Source of the DNA: Oidiodendron maius Zn
Lineage: Eukaryota > Ascomycota > Leotiomycetes > Myxotrichaceae
Assembly: GCA_000827325.1 (NCBI GenBank)
Contig: KN832883.1
Location: forward strand, 785,563 to 849,562
DNA: 64,000 nt
Direction of reading: 5' to 3'
Shown here: positions 35,521-46,324 of the stretch, piece after piece
Numbering within the stretch: position 1 is the first letter of the stretch
Layout of the letters: the number at the start of each line of letters is the position of its first letter
Made by a program: the position numbers and the translations under genes
Notes under the pieces: generated by a model
Database searches by the model: none
The model's input: only the letters and a program-made list of their open reading frames with translations
What the model was told of the DNA's origin: nothing

Positions 35521-36286
35521 GTTGAAGCGCGTCTCGCGTCGAGAAAATAGCACCAAAACACTAGTGTTTCGGAGCAAATAGGAATAGTACAACAATATAT
35601 AATAGAAAACAAAAGCAATACCCCTATAGAGCAACTTAAATGGTACGTACTGGTACCATTCCGGAGCAAAATGGTTGATTATTTAGTGTAATGGGTGGTA
35701 GAATAGAAATCCATTAAATGGCAACTCTGATTCTATCTTATTTCAAGCCAATTTCGCTATGCAATTGTGCAAAATTCGTGTACACCACAAATTTTAACTT
35801 AACATCTTTAAATTAACATCATAAGAAAGCCCATTATTCCTGTAAGGGAGATTTATTTATTTATTATAGAAATAAGATCATGTGTTGGGTTTTATTCCAT
35901 GCAAACGATCATGACGGCGGGGATACAGTAATGTTCCAAAATTAAGCGATCTAGGCAAGGAGTCAGTCTACTTTAATATTGCACAACACATCAACCACCT
36001 CTTCAAAAATTGTGATTTTAACTTTATCCGAATGCTCTTAATTGAAGCAGTGAGGAATTTTTCTTAAATAGTTACTTCGTTAAACTGTAGCTATTATGCA
36101 AGCTATTAAAGGAAGTGCGGCGGATAAGCGAGCATCCAAATTGAGGCTCAACTTATGCTGCAGTATGGTAGCATATCATGATATTCGGGACTCCATATCA
36201 TACGGCGTGTGATATACTAGAACCACATATCATATGTACTGAATAGTCAAAATCCCATATCATACGCACTATACGGTCGTATACTA
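35521..36286. other. AT-rich intergenic with short direct repeats
   Basis: No gene. Near 36180-36270 the motif CCATATCATA or CACATATCATA occurs three times at about 36-bp spacing, next to the LINE fragment. Confidence 0.45.
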
Positions 36287-37560
36287 TTGTACGCCCATGC
36301 TACTGACAACACTGCAGTACCGATGCCTCGCCTTTCTATAGAAGAGGTCGAACGAAGGGTGTTTGCAGCACAGCCTTGGAAGGCACAAGGAGAGGATGGA
36401 CTACTAGCAATAGTATGGAAGCAGGTATGGCCAGCGGTGAAAGAGAGGGTGCTAGTCCTGTTCCAGGCATCGCTAGACGTGGGAGAGCTCCCAGCGGAAT
36501 GGAGAAACGCTAAAATCATACCGCTCAAGAAATCGGACAAGGGGAACTACACGTTAGCGAAAGCATGGAGGCCGATTTCACTCCTGCCCACTCTAGGCAA
36601 GGCACTAGAGTCGGTAGTAGCTGAAAGGATATCGTACATGGTGGAATCATTCGGATTGCTTCCTGCGAACCACTTCGGGGCGAGGAAGAAACGCTCGACT
36701 GAGCAGGCCCTTATGCTTCTGCAGGAAAGCATCTACAAGGCCTGGAGAGGGCGAGGAAACGGCATTGGTCCATTTCACCAGGAGCCCAAAACGAACCAGC
36801 TCTGCCCCAATGACCACCAAGGGAGAGGTAGTGGTGCGAAAGGAGACCGCCAAGATGTTGGGCATGATCATGGACTCAAAGCTCCGGTACAAGCAACACA
36901 TCGCGCACGCAGCGACCAAAGGTCTCAAGGCCGCCATGGCGCTAAGGCGATTGCGGATGGTATCTTCATCGACGGCAAGGCAACTGTTCGGGTCTACAGT
37001 GGCGCCGGTGGTTGACTATGCCTCCAACATCTGGATGCACGCTTGTGGGAGTGCCGCCATGGCATCACTAAACAGGGTACAGAAGGTGGGAGCGCAAGCC
37101 ATTACAGGTGCTTTCCGTACTGTAGCCGTGGCTTTGGCCGAAGCGGAGGCAAGCATACGAACAATGCGTAAGCAACATGCAGACCGAGCTGTCAAGCAGT
37201 GGGTAGGCCTACACACGCTACCTGCAACAAACCCGCTTTCGAGACTTCACACCATGATGTGTCGAAGGTTCACTTCGCCCGCTGCAGCACGAAACCGTAC
37301 TGGCAGACGATGTGGAGATCATTCAAGAATATGCGATCAGCCCATGGGAGCAACGAATACTGGCCGTCATCGATACGGACAGCGAAAAGGCGGTGGAAGA
37401 GGCCAATTGCACTAGCGGTATAGGCATTGCTACAAGCTCCTCTGAGAGGAGAGGAATGGTAGGTATGATGGTGTAATCCATGACAGCTATGGTCGGATGC
37501 CAGGTGGACTGTCGGTCATCTATCCGCACAAGCGCACGGATTGTATAGGCTTCGACGAGA
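36287..37560 (+). mobile_element. Tad-type LINE fragment (reverse transcriptase / RNase H), internally deleted
   Basis: The first frame (to about 36762) has the N-terminal part of a non-LTR reverse transcriptase: WKAQGEDGLLAIVWKQVW, LPAEWRNAKIIPLKKSDK, WRPISLLPTLGKALE, FGLLPANHFGARKKRSTEQA. It then jumps, in another frame, to the post-catalytic part: LVHFTRSPKR, TAKMLGMIMDSKLRYKQHI, VVDYASNIWMHAC. Further on are pieces of a Tad-like RNase H region (SGIGIATSSSERRG). The central region with the YxDD catalytic motif is missing, and the 5' endonuclease part is absent. Boundaries approximate. Confidence 0.85.
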
Positions 37561-37748
37561 CTATTGGCTGGATCGAAGGAAATGAATTATGTAACTAGAC
37601 TAGTGCCTTTTTAGACTTTTAGCCGGGCGTAATAGAATTATGAGTCTACACGTCATCAATAAGTGTTCAGGTGGATTCTCCTCATTATATCAATCTCTTT
37701 GTCCCTACTGCCTTTTTATACATTTTCTTGCTCACATATCTCCCTGCC

Positions 37749-39034
37749 ATGGGGCAGTATTGGGAAATCACAGCTCCCAACTTGCGACAGTCCCTCCCCG
37801 TAAAGGATGGCTTTAAACTAGGGGAGATGCTGTTTGATGGGACACCATCACGCCTTGTCCCATTCCTTGTTACACCGCTTCGAGCGAGTAATTTATGTCC
37901 ACCAAAAAATATCACGTTAGTAACCCCAGATATTCAGTTCGTGATTCAAACTATAGCTTCTTTATTCTATAATAACAGATTCCATCTTAAAATACTGACG
38001 CTGATAATAGATATGCGGAGCAACTAGAGGTTAAGGCGTATACAAAACGTCCACATTCTGTAAGATATATCATTTAATAGTAATAATATACTCCTGTTCT
38101 AACTTCAGCGTTATAGGGCGATTGTGTCCAGCGGCCGACTTTCCCTATGATGCGTTTGCCAGTGGAAGCCCATTACCTGATCTTCGAGTCTCTTGATCTT
38201 GTATCTATGTTGTATCTGGGCTTGACGAATCAATATTTCTGGAACCTTTTCAAGGAGTTCTTTCCGCAGTTTATCAAGAGATCCGTTACATCGTGCCTCG
38301 GTGCATGGGCTGGTACGAATGTCATTGTTGTTGGTGATTACGCGGATGATTTGCCTGATGGTCTCCTTACAGACGCTATAAGTAAAGAAATGGAGGAAGG
38401 AATTAAAGATGGATCGGAAATGCGCCCAGCTACATTGTACGACCTTTCATCAATTCGGTACCAGACATGTGTACCAATCGATCAGATATTCGATGAACGA
38501 CTTCCAAACCTGCTAGACCTTGGAAAGAAGAACACCAAGGACGATGGCCGCGGACCAAGAGATATAGAAGATATTGTCTCATTGAGACTGACAGATTTCC
38601 TTCAAGATGAGCAGCTGTGGGTTTTACGTAATCTGTCAACGTATGAGTATGTTCGCGCTGAAGCGATAGCGCTAAAGCCGGAATACATCCATGGCCCGTT
38701 TCTTGATTATATTGGGTTTGGAGAAGTTATTATGTCACGGGCTTCGTGGTCTTCCGATCCCTCATGCGCTATGGGATATGATCGTGATATTACGAGAGGC
38801 GTATGGGCCGGGGATCGCTTTGACATTGTGCCGCTTAGATGCTTGGCAGATGGAAATGATAAGCAGAAATGGATAGACATCAGCGACAAGGTTGTCAGAA
38901 AAATTGCAGATATATGGGATTCAGAGTTTGGCAGTAACTGGCGCGAAGACTTCCCAAAATACTTAGACAGACTCTCGCAAAAGCAGGGACAGAAGAGGGA
39001 ATTGGCTTTCAAGAAATATCTTCGTCAGAAATAA
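37749..39034 (+). CDS. Uncharacterised fungal MGQYW-type protein
   Basis: Three exons, join(37749..37915, 38011..38029, 38117..39034), 367 residues. It starts MGQYWEITAPNLRQSLP ... LGEMLFDGTPSRLVPFL and continues LPVEAHYLIFESLDLVSML (an F-box-like helix pair), then CLGAWAGTNVIVVGDYADDLPDGLL. The MGQYWK-type start and 'WAG..I.VGDY..DLP.GLL' block are shared by a widespread group of fungal hypothetical proteins, often near F-box genes. A 19-nt middle exon (reading TYAEQLE with its neighbours) makes both introns in phase: 95 bp with a GCTGATAATAG end, and 87 bp with a TTATAG end. Function unknown; possibly a substrate adaptor. If the microexon is wrong, the ORF from 38147 stands alone as a truncated gene. 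Confidence 0.7.
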
Positions 39035-39779
39035 CGAGTGGATTGACTGGCAAGGTCGCACTGCTACCTGTACGTGGTGCCAGTTATGAACCTATGTTTG
39101 TAATATTATCATAGAGCCAACAGGAGTCAAGCGCATCTCGATGGAGCTGTTGTAGGTGTTGTGGTTGTACGACGGGGTTGCGCCCGTATGATGGCAACAG
39201 CGAGTTATCAACGGCAATTTACTAATACCGCCCTCATATTTCCACGAATTACTGATAACGTGAATGCATAAGTTATTGTTGGTACTAGGGATGGCAAATT
39301 ACATGTAATTTCGACTACAATACGGAGTACCCCCTTTTGTACCCCCCTTGTGAGAGGGCATTTGTCTCGCACGGGCCACATAGGGGGTCTTATTTGCCAG
39401 ATTATACGGTATTGTACTGTACACATTAGCTCTATAATCTACTGCAGAAACAATTCTTTACACTGTTTCATCTGTGGGCTCATTTCTGGGATTAAACAAG
39501 AGGCTATTGCACCATCATCAAAACCTATTATATCAGATACCTTAGCCAACCCGCCTCGAAGTGTATCAAGTCCTTGGCTTAAGCAGTTCACATCAGGCAG
39601 ACCTGTCGCGATTTGCCCAGGAAGGATGCTTAGAGGTAAAGCCGTACTCTATAGTCTGTAATTAATCTTGAACTCGTAATGTCGTCTGCTGTACCTACAG
39701 TAGCTGTTGTCAATTAGTTTTGCGGATAGAAGTGGGGGAAGTAGGATGAAAGCTGCTACCGCGAGTGTGAGTCCCATGC
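39035..39779. other. Intergenic with second MITE copy
   Basis: No supportable gene; a related MITE end lies at 39323-39409. A plus frame at 39430-39660 has no recognisable motif. Confidence 0.45.
39323..39409 (+). repeat. Second, shorter copy of the MITE
   Basis: About 65 bp up to the right end (GAGAGGGCATTTGTCTCGCA through GCCAGATTATACGG) match the copy at 35036-35163 with about three differences. The right flank is TA (39410-39411). The left end differs (CGGAGTACCCCC after a TA) and lacks the CCGTATAATC inverted repeat. Confidence 0.7.
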
Positions 39780-40130
39780 TGTCCTTGGTGCATAATTTGG
39801 AGGACATTTCATTCAACAAACTGGCACATTCTACTGGCTAATCGTATTCTCTTGTTTCTCTCGTTTCTATTTGTCCTCTTTCTTACTCTCTTGGAAGGAG
39901 CTTACTCATTGGTTTAGGCTTTGCTAGCTTTGGGATTGCGTCTACTATAACCACAGCTCGGATCACTATGGTCATTGACGTGAACACTAAGGATCAAGCT
40001 GTTGCCACGATATGCACATTTATCTTTCATTCTGTGGGCTGCACTGGAATAGGATGACTCTCGGTCACAGGTAGCACCCTAGTGCTTACACTCTTGTGTG
40101 CTGATCTGTTACTTGTTGAGGCAATCTATG
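39780..40130 (+). pseudogene. Relic of an MFS transporter (C-terminal half)
   Basis: Pieces read GHFIQQTGTFYWLIVFSC, then GFASFGIASTITTARITMV, then NTKDQAVATICTFIFHSVGC. The order fits TM10-TM13 of fungal drug-type major facilitator proteins ('G..I..TGRYYW', 'ITTAR.A.V', 'DQAVATG..YLFRSLG'). Stops and frame changes lie between the pieces and no N-terminal half is seen, so this is a fragment. Confidence 0.5.
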
Positions 40131-41041
40131 CGACGAGCGGAGCAATGCCCTGACACCTCAGTAGTATGTGTACTACAAGCTTGAAGGGATACTAAGGCGC
40201 ATGGGTCCTAGGAGCGCTAGGGAATCGTGCGGGATCCCTTTGTGCGACCTGTACGGAGGTTCCGGCAAAAAGTTACGACAGCACAGGGGGATGCGAGTCT
40301 CGCTTATAGCCACCTATCAGCCGCTGTAATATGAGTAGGCTACAGGCATGCACACCCTAATTTTATGGGCCTATAGCTTATTACTCCTCACTAAAGGATT
40401 CTGGTCAGGCGCCGTAGCCCCTTGTTGTGCCAGAACCCAGTCAATTTCGAACCATCATAACTGTTTGGCGAGACCTCCGTCGTCCATCTTACCTCCGATT
40501 GTTAGTTCGTTAGATATCAATTTTTTTGAGGGTAAGTAAAGGTACAGCACCATCAAAATAGTAACGGTGCATTAGGGCGTCTGTTTAAGTCAAAGTAAAT
40601 CTAGTCAATTCCACACCTAGAAAATAAACCCGCCCCAAATGAAAAGAAATCCCGAGAAAAAGCAAAAAGAAACATACAACGGGTCCATTGAGACATGTGA
40701 AGATGCAAACAAGTTGTTCGAAACGTGCCGACCTCGGCTTGCTCCCCCAAATCCAGCATCGATTGTCACCGAGCGGTAGGCAGCCATATTCGGTGTTCTT
40801 CTGGAGTGATGTGAATAGATAGATACGACGGTGGACAGATTCTCAGGCATGTCGGCCTTACTTAACGTTGTATCTGACGAGACTTAAGCAAGCAATACCT
40901 GCGTTGCTTTGCGGCTAGCTACGTGGTATGAGGCCAAATTTTAATTGAGTTCTATACATTGAAGGAAGGCTCGCGATTGGAATATCATAGATTTCCCCCG
41001 CTTGTAGAACGAGGGTGACGAATTCCTCAATTTAAGTCGGC
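40131..41041. other. Intergenic
   Basis: No gene recognised; upstream region of the DJ-1/PfpI gene. Confidence 0.45.
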
Positions 41042-41094
41042 GCAATTCGGATATTCGTTACGCGATTCGGATATGCACTGAGCGACTCGGATAT
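41042..41094 (+). promoter_or_regulatory. Three phased 13-bp repeats upstream of the DJ-1/PfpI gene
   Basis: GCAATTCGGATAT (41042), GCGATTCGGATAT (41062) and GCGACTCGGATAT (41082) follow each other at exactly 20-bp steps, while the 7 bases between them are unrelated. They end 18 bp before a TATA box. Spacing of about two helical turns and conservation limited to the 13-mers suggest a transcription-factor array; the CGGATAT core could suit a Zn2Cys6 or GATA-type regulator. Confidence 0.65.
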
Positions 41095-41112
41095 ACTCTG
41101 TGCCTCTTGGTG

Positions 41113-41119
41113 TATAAAA
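41113..41119 (+). promoter_or_regulatory. TATA box of the DJ-1/PfpI gene
   Basis: TATAAAA, 93 bp before the ATG at 41212, followed by a pyrimidine-rich leader. Confidence 0.6.
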
Positions 41120-41211
41120 GATATCGCCTTCCACACCTCATGAGCTACTTTATACTCTGGCCATCACTTGCTCTGCATTGTACTACTCTATAACGCTTCA
41201 CCAGTTACAAA

Positions 41212-42022
41212 ATGCCAACTTTCAACCTCTCAAAGCCAGACCGACCAATCCATGTCGGCGTAATTCTAATGAATGGGTGGGAGACCATTTTTATCGGTTG
41301 GTATAGATTTTGCTAAAGTACCTCAAGAGACACTGAGATCCTGGACGTTGCACCGGTCGACATTCTTCATTGTTTTGGAAAACGTTTCATTGGAAGCATC
41401 CCCGATGAATGGGTATCAAAGGAAGTCAAAGCCCAGGCACTTGACTTCAAGTTCCATTGGGTTTCTGAGACGGGCAAAGAGAACAACAGTCGCCTAACTA
41501 GTAGCATATCCCTCACCCCAACGGTATGTAAGATTTACTTTAAAAGTCCCCCTGTTGTGTTCGTACAGTACTTCAGCTAATACCACGAAGGACTCTTTCG
41601 AAACATGTACACCTTTGGATATCGTACTTATTGGGGCTCACAATATCGGCTACACTCCTAACGCAGCTGAAATAGCCTTTGTACGGAAGGCCTGGGAAGG
41701 TTGTTCTGCCTTCATAACGATCTGTGCGGGTGTTGAAGTTGCTTTACAAGCTGGTATTCTCGAGGGTAAGACAGTAACAGCTCCTCGGTTTATGCTGGAT
41801 TCACTCCGTCAACAAGTGCCAACCACAACTTGGCTTAGCCAGCGATGGGTGAATGATGGCAAACTATGGACAAGTGGGGCCTTTTTGAATGGCCTCGATC
41901 TTATGTACAATTTTGCGCATTCGACTTGGGGTGGTGACGGAACTCCGGCGGCTCATATGTCTCGACTGGGGTCTTGGCCCGACAGAGATGTAGACTATAA
42001 AGATGAACCATGGGGGGTTTGA
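41212..42022 (+). CDS. DJ-1/PfpI-family protein
   Basis: Three exons, join(41212..41276, 41328..41523, 41591..42022), 230 residues, all in phase. It begins IHVGVILMNGDTEILDVAPVDIL and continues PLDIVLIGAHNIG and FITICAGVEVALQAGILEGKTVTAP. The cysteine in TICAG sits at the nucleophile elbow of the DJ-1/PfpI fold (usually 'xxxCxG'). It ends with WVNDGKLWTSGAF, another usual block. Fungal relatives are often called ThiJ/PfpI or isonitrile-hydratase-like; reported activities include glyoxalase III, protein or nucleotide deglycation and protease-like functions. The substrate cannot be told from sequence. Cytosolic, no signal peptide. The promoter has three phased repeats and a TATA box. Confidence 0.9.
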
Positions 42023-42993
42023 TAACGGCAGTTCTATGCCCGATTTAGGCAGATGTTCTATACAACCAAATACGGACCCTATTTATATTGTCTCAGAGAT
42101 CATATGACGGAATGCTTTGCTGAGCGAGTTAAAACTCCATCTCTTGATTATGTTGAGCAGATTATATCGCACGGGTGTGCTTAATAAAAATTTGCCCTAG
42201 GCAGTCAAGTATGTTCTATTCTGTTGCGCCTAGCCAGTTGGGCCGGTTCAATCTATGTACTGTATAAAAGTGGCAAATTCACGAGCATAAGAGGCCAGCA
42301 TGTCAGGGTTGGGTTAGTGCACTGATTTCTCACCCGAAGGAGGGCCCGCATACACACCCGTAGGGTAATTGTAAGGATGGCTTGTTGCGACTGCGATTCT
42401 CTGCCATGACCGAGTTCCATACTGTAAACTCACAGGTATACCAAAAATTGTGATACATGGAATTCTATGCTAGATCACTTCTATATTTAGCTTCGTGTTA
42501 TGTACACAAATTCTATACGTTTCATGTGGGGAAAATTAAGGAACTGGGTAGTTGAATCGTCGATTACAGTGTCGTTAGAGTCTTGTAAAAGGTACGCTGG
42601 TATTAAAAGGTGCGAGAGCGTCTATACTAATGACAAATATTGAAAATAGAATCAAGCACCTGCTCATAGTAGCGTCTACCGACTAAAGAAGTAAGAAACA
42701 GGGCCCGGCATAGTGGCGATAATAAGTTACGAAACGAAACCTCGAAGCACTAGAAGTAAGACTTCCGGAGATAAAACTTGTCACGAATAAGTTTACTCCG
42801 CACGATAACCGAATCTACTGGCTATACCCTTAATAGAGATTTCACCGGCCGCGATGACATACCTATAAAGGGAATCTATGCGGAGGCCCTAGCTTTAAGG
42901 AACTAACCGAAGTGCTGGGTATTCAATAAGTAATCGATACCTATATCTTCCATCAATCTCAACTTCACGATCGAGATAGGCACGACGCAGAGA
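42023..42993. other. Intergenic
   Basis: No gene recognised between the DJ-1/PfpI and dienoyl-CoA reductase genes. Confidence 0.5.
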
Positions 42994-44027
42994 ATGGCTC
43001 TCCCTCGATCTGAGTATCTCTCTGACGCGTGGAAAGATGGGATCTTCTGTATGATTCTTGCAACCTCAGTTACCGCTGGCTAATTTACCCTCTTATAGGT
43101 AACAAAGTCGTCTTCTGCACAGGCGGAGGTGGTACGATATGTAGCGCACAGGTACGAGCTCTAGTCCATCTCGGAGCCAATGCGTGTATTATTGGTAGGA
43201 ATGCCGGAAAGACGGAGCGGATGGCACAAAGCCTAGCTAAAGCACGCGAGGGAGCAAAGGTTATCGGCATTGGCGCTGTTGATGTCAGGGACCTGAAGAG
43301 CTTAGAGGCGGCGGTTCACAGATGTGCCAATGAACTAGGAGCTATTGACTATGTCATGTAAGGCATCTTGATTGCTGATCAGCCTAGCGATACTTACATA
43401 CGTTATAGCGCTGGCGCTGCTGGAAACTTTCTCGCTCCTATATCTGGCCTATCATCCAATGCCTTTCGGACCGTACTCGAGATCGATACTCTTGGCTCCT
43501 ACAATACACTTAAAGCCACACTTCCTTATTTGCTTGTATCCGCAAAGAAGAATCAAAACACAGGAAGAAATAAATCAACAGGCGGAAGAATTATCTTTGT
43601 CTCTGCTACCTTTCATTATGCGGGGACGCCTTTACAAGCACACGCCGCTGCTGCAAAGGCCGGCGTTGACGCTATATCGGCTACCGCTGCTCTCGAGTAT
43701 GGCCCCCAAGGAATTACTTCGAATGTTATCACGCCGGGTCCGATTGCAAACACAGAGGGTATGGCGAGACTCGGAGGGAACGAAGATCAAGAGAGCGCAG
43801 ATGCTGTCTTTCGGAGTATTCCGTTACAGAGATACGGCACGGTAAAGGATATTGCTGATGGTACAGTATACCTCTTCAGTGATACTGGGAATTATATTAC
43901 TGGCGCAGTGCTCGTTATCGATGGTGCCAGTTGGCGCTCACCAAGTGCTCTAGGTGGTCTGAAATATCCGGGCTTCTTGCTTGATGACTCATTTACGCCA
44001 ACATCTGGAAAGAAATCTAAGCTGTAA
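42994..44027 (+). CDS. SPS19: Peroxisomal 2,4-dienoyl-CoA reductase (SDR family)
   Basis: Three exons, join(42994..43048, 43099..43357, 43409..44027), 310 residues, in phase. It starts MALPRSEYLSDAWKDGIF; then the NADPH-binding turn VVFCTGGGGTICSAQVRALV, GAIDYVIAGAAGNFLAPI (the NxG-type strand-4 region), GRIIFVSATFHYAGTPLQAH and AAAKAGVDAI with the catalytic-type lysine. It ends in SKL, a textbook PTS1 peroxisomal import signal. In this family the enzyme reduces 2,4-dienoyl-CoA to 3-enoyl-CoA, feeding unsaturated fatty acids into beta-oxidation. Introns are 50 and 51 bp. All motifs and the targeting signal agree; the symbol refers to the yeast counterpart. Confidence 0.92.
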
Positions 44028-44879
44028 ATACATAGAGACCTACCACGTACATATCAAAGGCCTCCACAAACGGAATGTCAATCAAGTCCTGGTTCCACCG
44101 CCTCCATGAATTCTGTGATAATCCTACCGCGCACTCCAAAGATCATCAATGATGCCCTGGCACATAGACTAGCATAATGAAGGCCCTTTCAGTAACAGCT
44201 CTGGGAAATTTTAGAGAGTAAATTCGCTTGTTATAACACCCTTCTTAGAAGAGGTCGAAATGCTCACAGTATGAGTCTCTTTTGCGATTCTATATAGTAC
44301 ACAGTATATGTCAGTTCTGGTAATGTCTATCTGGAACTCATTAACGCCAGGAGCGCAACTATTTGCTACCAAGGACTGTACAATACTATTGTGCCAGTAT
44401 GTCTTTTCCTCAGTGTCAAGGGCCTTAGTGCACCTATCAGACATGGTACGGAGAGACTTTGGGTACATTGCACCATCTCCATGTTGCGGTGTGGCCTGTG
44501 TCAGATAAGAGGGACAGTTTTCTATGATCTAACTAATATAGACCAATAAACCAGCTATCTAGCCCTTTCGGTACAGACGGCAAGCAACAACTAGTCACGA
44601 CCGCAGAAATTTCCATTTTAGGTGGTTCACGGCGAGCCATTTTTATAAGCGAGGATTGCATCCACCAGTCAGTAGTGTCAAAGACCCGTTAACTAAACAC
44701 CGGTGATCTTGTCACAATATACTTGTATTGAGTGATTGGGAAGGGTTTTCTTGCCGGATCTTCAAACCCCGGACCATCTCCTGCCCTTTGCTCCGGCTTG
44801 GGCCTGGAGTGGAGCCTCGAATTCAAGCTACAGTGTTCGTCATCCATCCTCTAATTCTCTCGTATACCTGGCCCTCTGA
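44028..44879. other. Intergenic
   Basis: No gene recognised up to the decayed gene at 44880. Confidence 0.4.
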
Positions 44880-45890
44880 CGACATGACCTCCTTGAATCT
44901 AACTTCTCCCGGGGATCCTTTTTAGTCTCTGTGTTCGAGACGAGCTCACTGGCCATGGCTATTGCATATTACTTCGAGAAGCAAGCCGAAGGTGCTCCGG
45001 ACGGTGGGAAGACAAGAGCAGCTCCCACTTTAGAGGGAATTCGCGGCACTCTTCAAGCATGCGAAGATCAAACATCGGCCTTTGACTGGCGTAAATACGT
45101 TACAAACCTCGAACTTGCAGAGTCAAATATGTAGGGAAGTACCATACCACCTATGCTACGAGTTGCTAACAGGTCCATTATGTTCGAGATAATTCCTTCA
45201 TCCATTTTCCGGGCGCTTTTCAACATGCTACATTTAGTGCAACACTTTCCAGAGGAACGCAGTGTTGATTTGAGAACGAAGCATGGCGTCTGCAGCATAA
45301 AAGTCTGGGCACATAGCATACTCGGCCTCTCCGTCTCTGTTCGAGTCAACTCCCCTGCGAGAGGTGACACATATCGCTTCGGGCCATCTCCCGCAACCGT
45401 ATTTATCGATACTTACGAACGCGCTCATGGCCCATCAATAACGATGCTGTCAGCATCGGATAAGAGCAAACTGTTTATCAATAAGCCCGAGCGAGATGAC
45501 GAGAATATCGATGCTACCTTCGGAAGACTGAACGATGACCCTCTTCTAGAGGTCTGCGTTCCTACTATATAGTCTATGAGCGGAGTAAAAGCTCTCCATC
45601 TTACCAGCGCTCTGCACGTCTTTGCACCGAGATCCGAAATTGTGGCCAAATCCTAAACGAGTTTGATCCTGAGTTGGCTGGTGCAAGCGAGCCGACTATT
45701 AGCTAGATCATCGCCAAAAGGGAGCATCGCATTCGACCAGGGTAGTCTATCAAATTCATCAATCCCATTGGGCTTATTTCGTGCCGCTGCCATGATAGCT
45801 AAAGCCCTTCTCAAACTGACTCCACACATGGTGGTGACCCCTTCATCAGCGGGTACTTCTCCGCTCACGCCACAATTGGGCTGCTGACCG
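44880..45890 (+). pseudogene. Decayed member of an uncharacterised fungal family
   Basis: One frame reads PDGGKTRAAPTLEGIRGTLQ and DQTSAFDWRKYV, is cut by a TAG at 45132, and resumes in the same frame with FNMLHLVQHFPEERSVDLRT, GVCSIKVWAHSILGLSVSVR and FGPSPATVFID. The order (GIRG, SAFDW, 'LVQ.LPEDR', 'GIC...VWAH..LGL.V.V') recurs in long fungal hypothetical proteins I remember but cannot name. A later piece at 45663-45887 (SLSNSSIPLGLFRAAAMIAK) may be its continuation in the same frame after further stops. An unspliced short intron at the first stop is possible, but I find no good donor. Confidence 0.4.
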
Positions 45891-46324
45891 TGCTCGCTGA
45901 AATCTCAACCGTGCTGAGTTTACCATCCAATCAGATCAGGTATGAGGTTCATTTAGGACTTCAGCTCCTCACCAAATTTAACGCCTTTCGTAATCTGATT
46001 GGATCATGGACGCCGCAAAGTCCAGCCTTCTGCAAATTAAAACCGCTTTACCACTTTAATCTCTATCTATATGCATCTATACAATGCTTCTGCCGTCTCA
46101 ACCAGGTTAAGAGGTATTGGGCTGACACCCATCCATGACATCAGGAGGCCAGAGGCCAGGCTGCCTCTAGCTGCCAGAGAATGATAAGAAGGATCTCTTG
46201 TACTCAATAGGGTCCGATCGCCCACTTTTCTGCAAGCCCTCCCTAAGGTGCTGTCTCTGTATTTCTCTCCTTCCCGTCATATACATAAAGCCTACTACCT
46301 CAGGCTCAACCGGCGTCCGCTATC
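45891..46324. other. Intergenic, promoter side of the intronless gene
   Basis: No gene. A TATA-like ATATACATAAAG lies at about 46279, roughly 45 bp before the ATG at 46325. Confidence 0.4.

Noticed and set aside
36160-36270. CRISPR-like array from repeated CCATATCATA
   Set aside because: Only three short imperfect words of AT-rich sequence in a eukaryotic context.
28988-44027. Secondary-metabolite gene cluster (methyltransferase, permease, DJ-1, SDR)
   Set aside because: No PKS, NRPS, terpene synthase or other backbone gene is present, and the SDR is a peroxisomal beta-oxidation enzyme.
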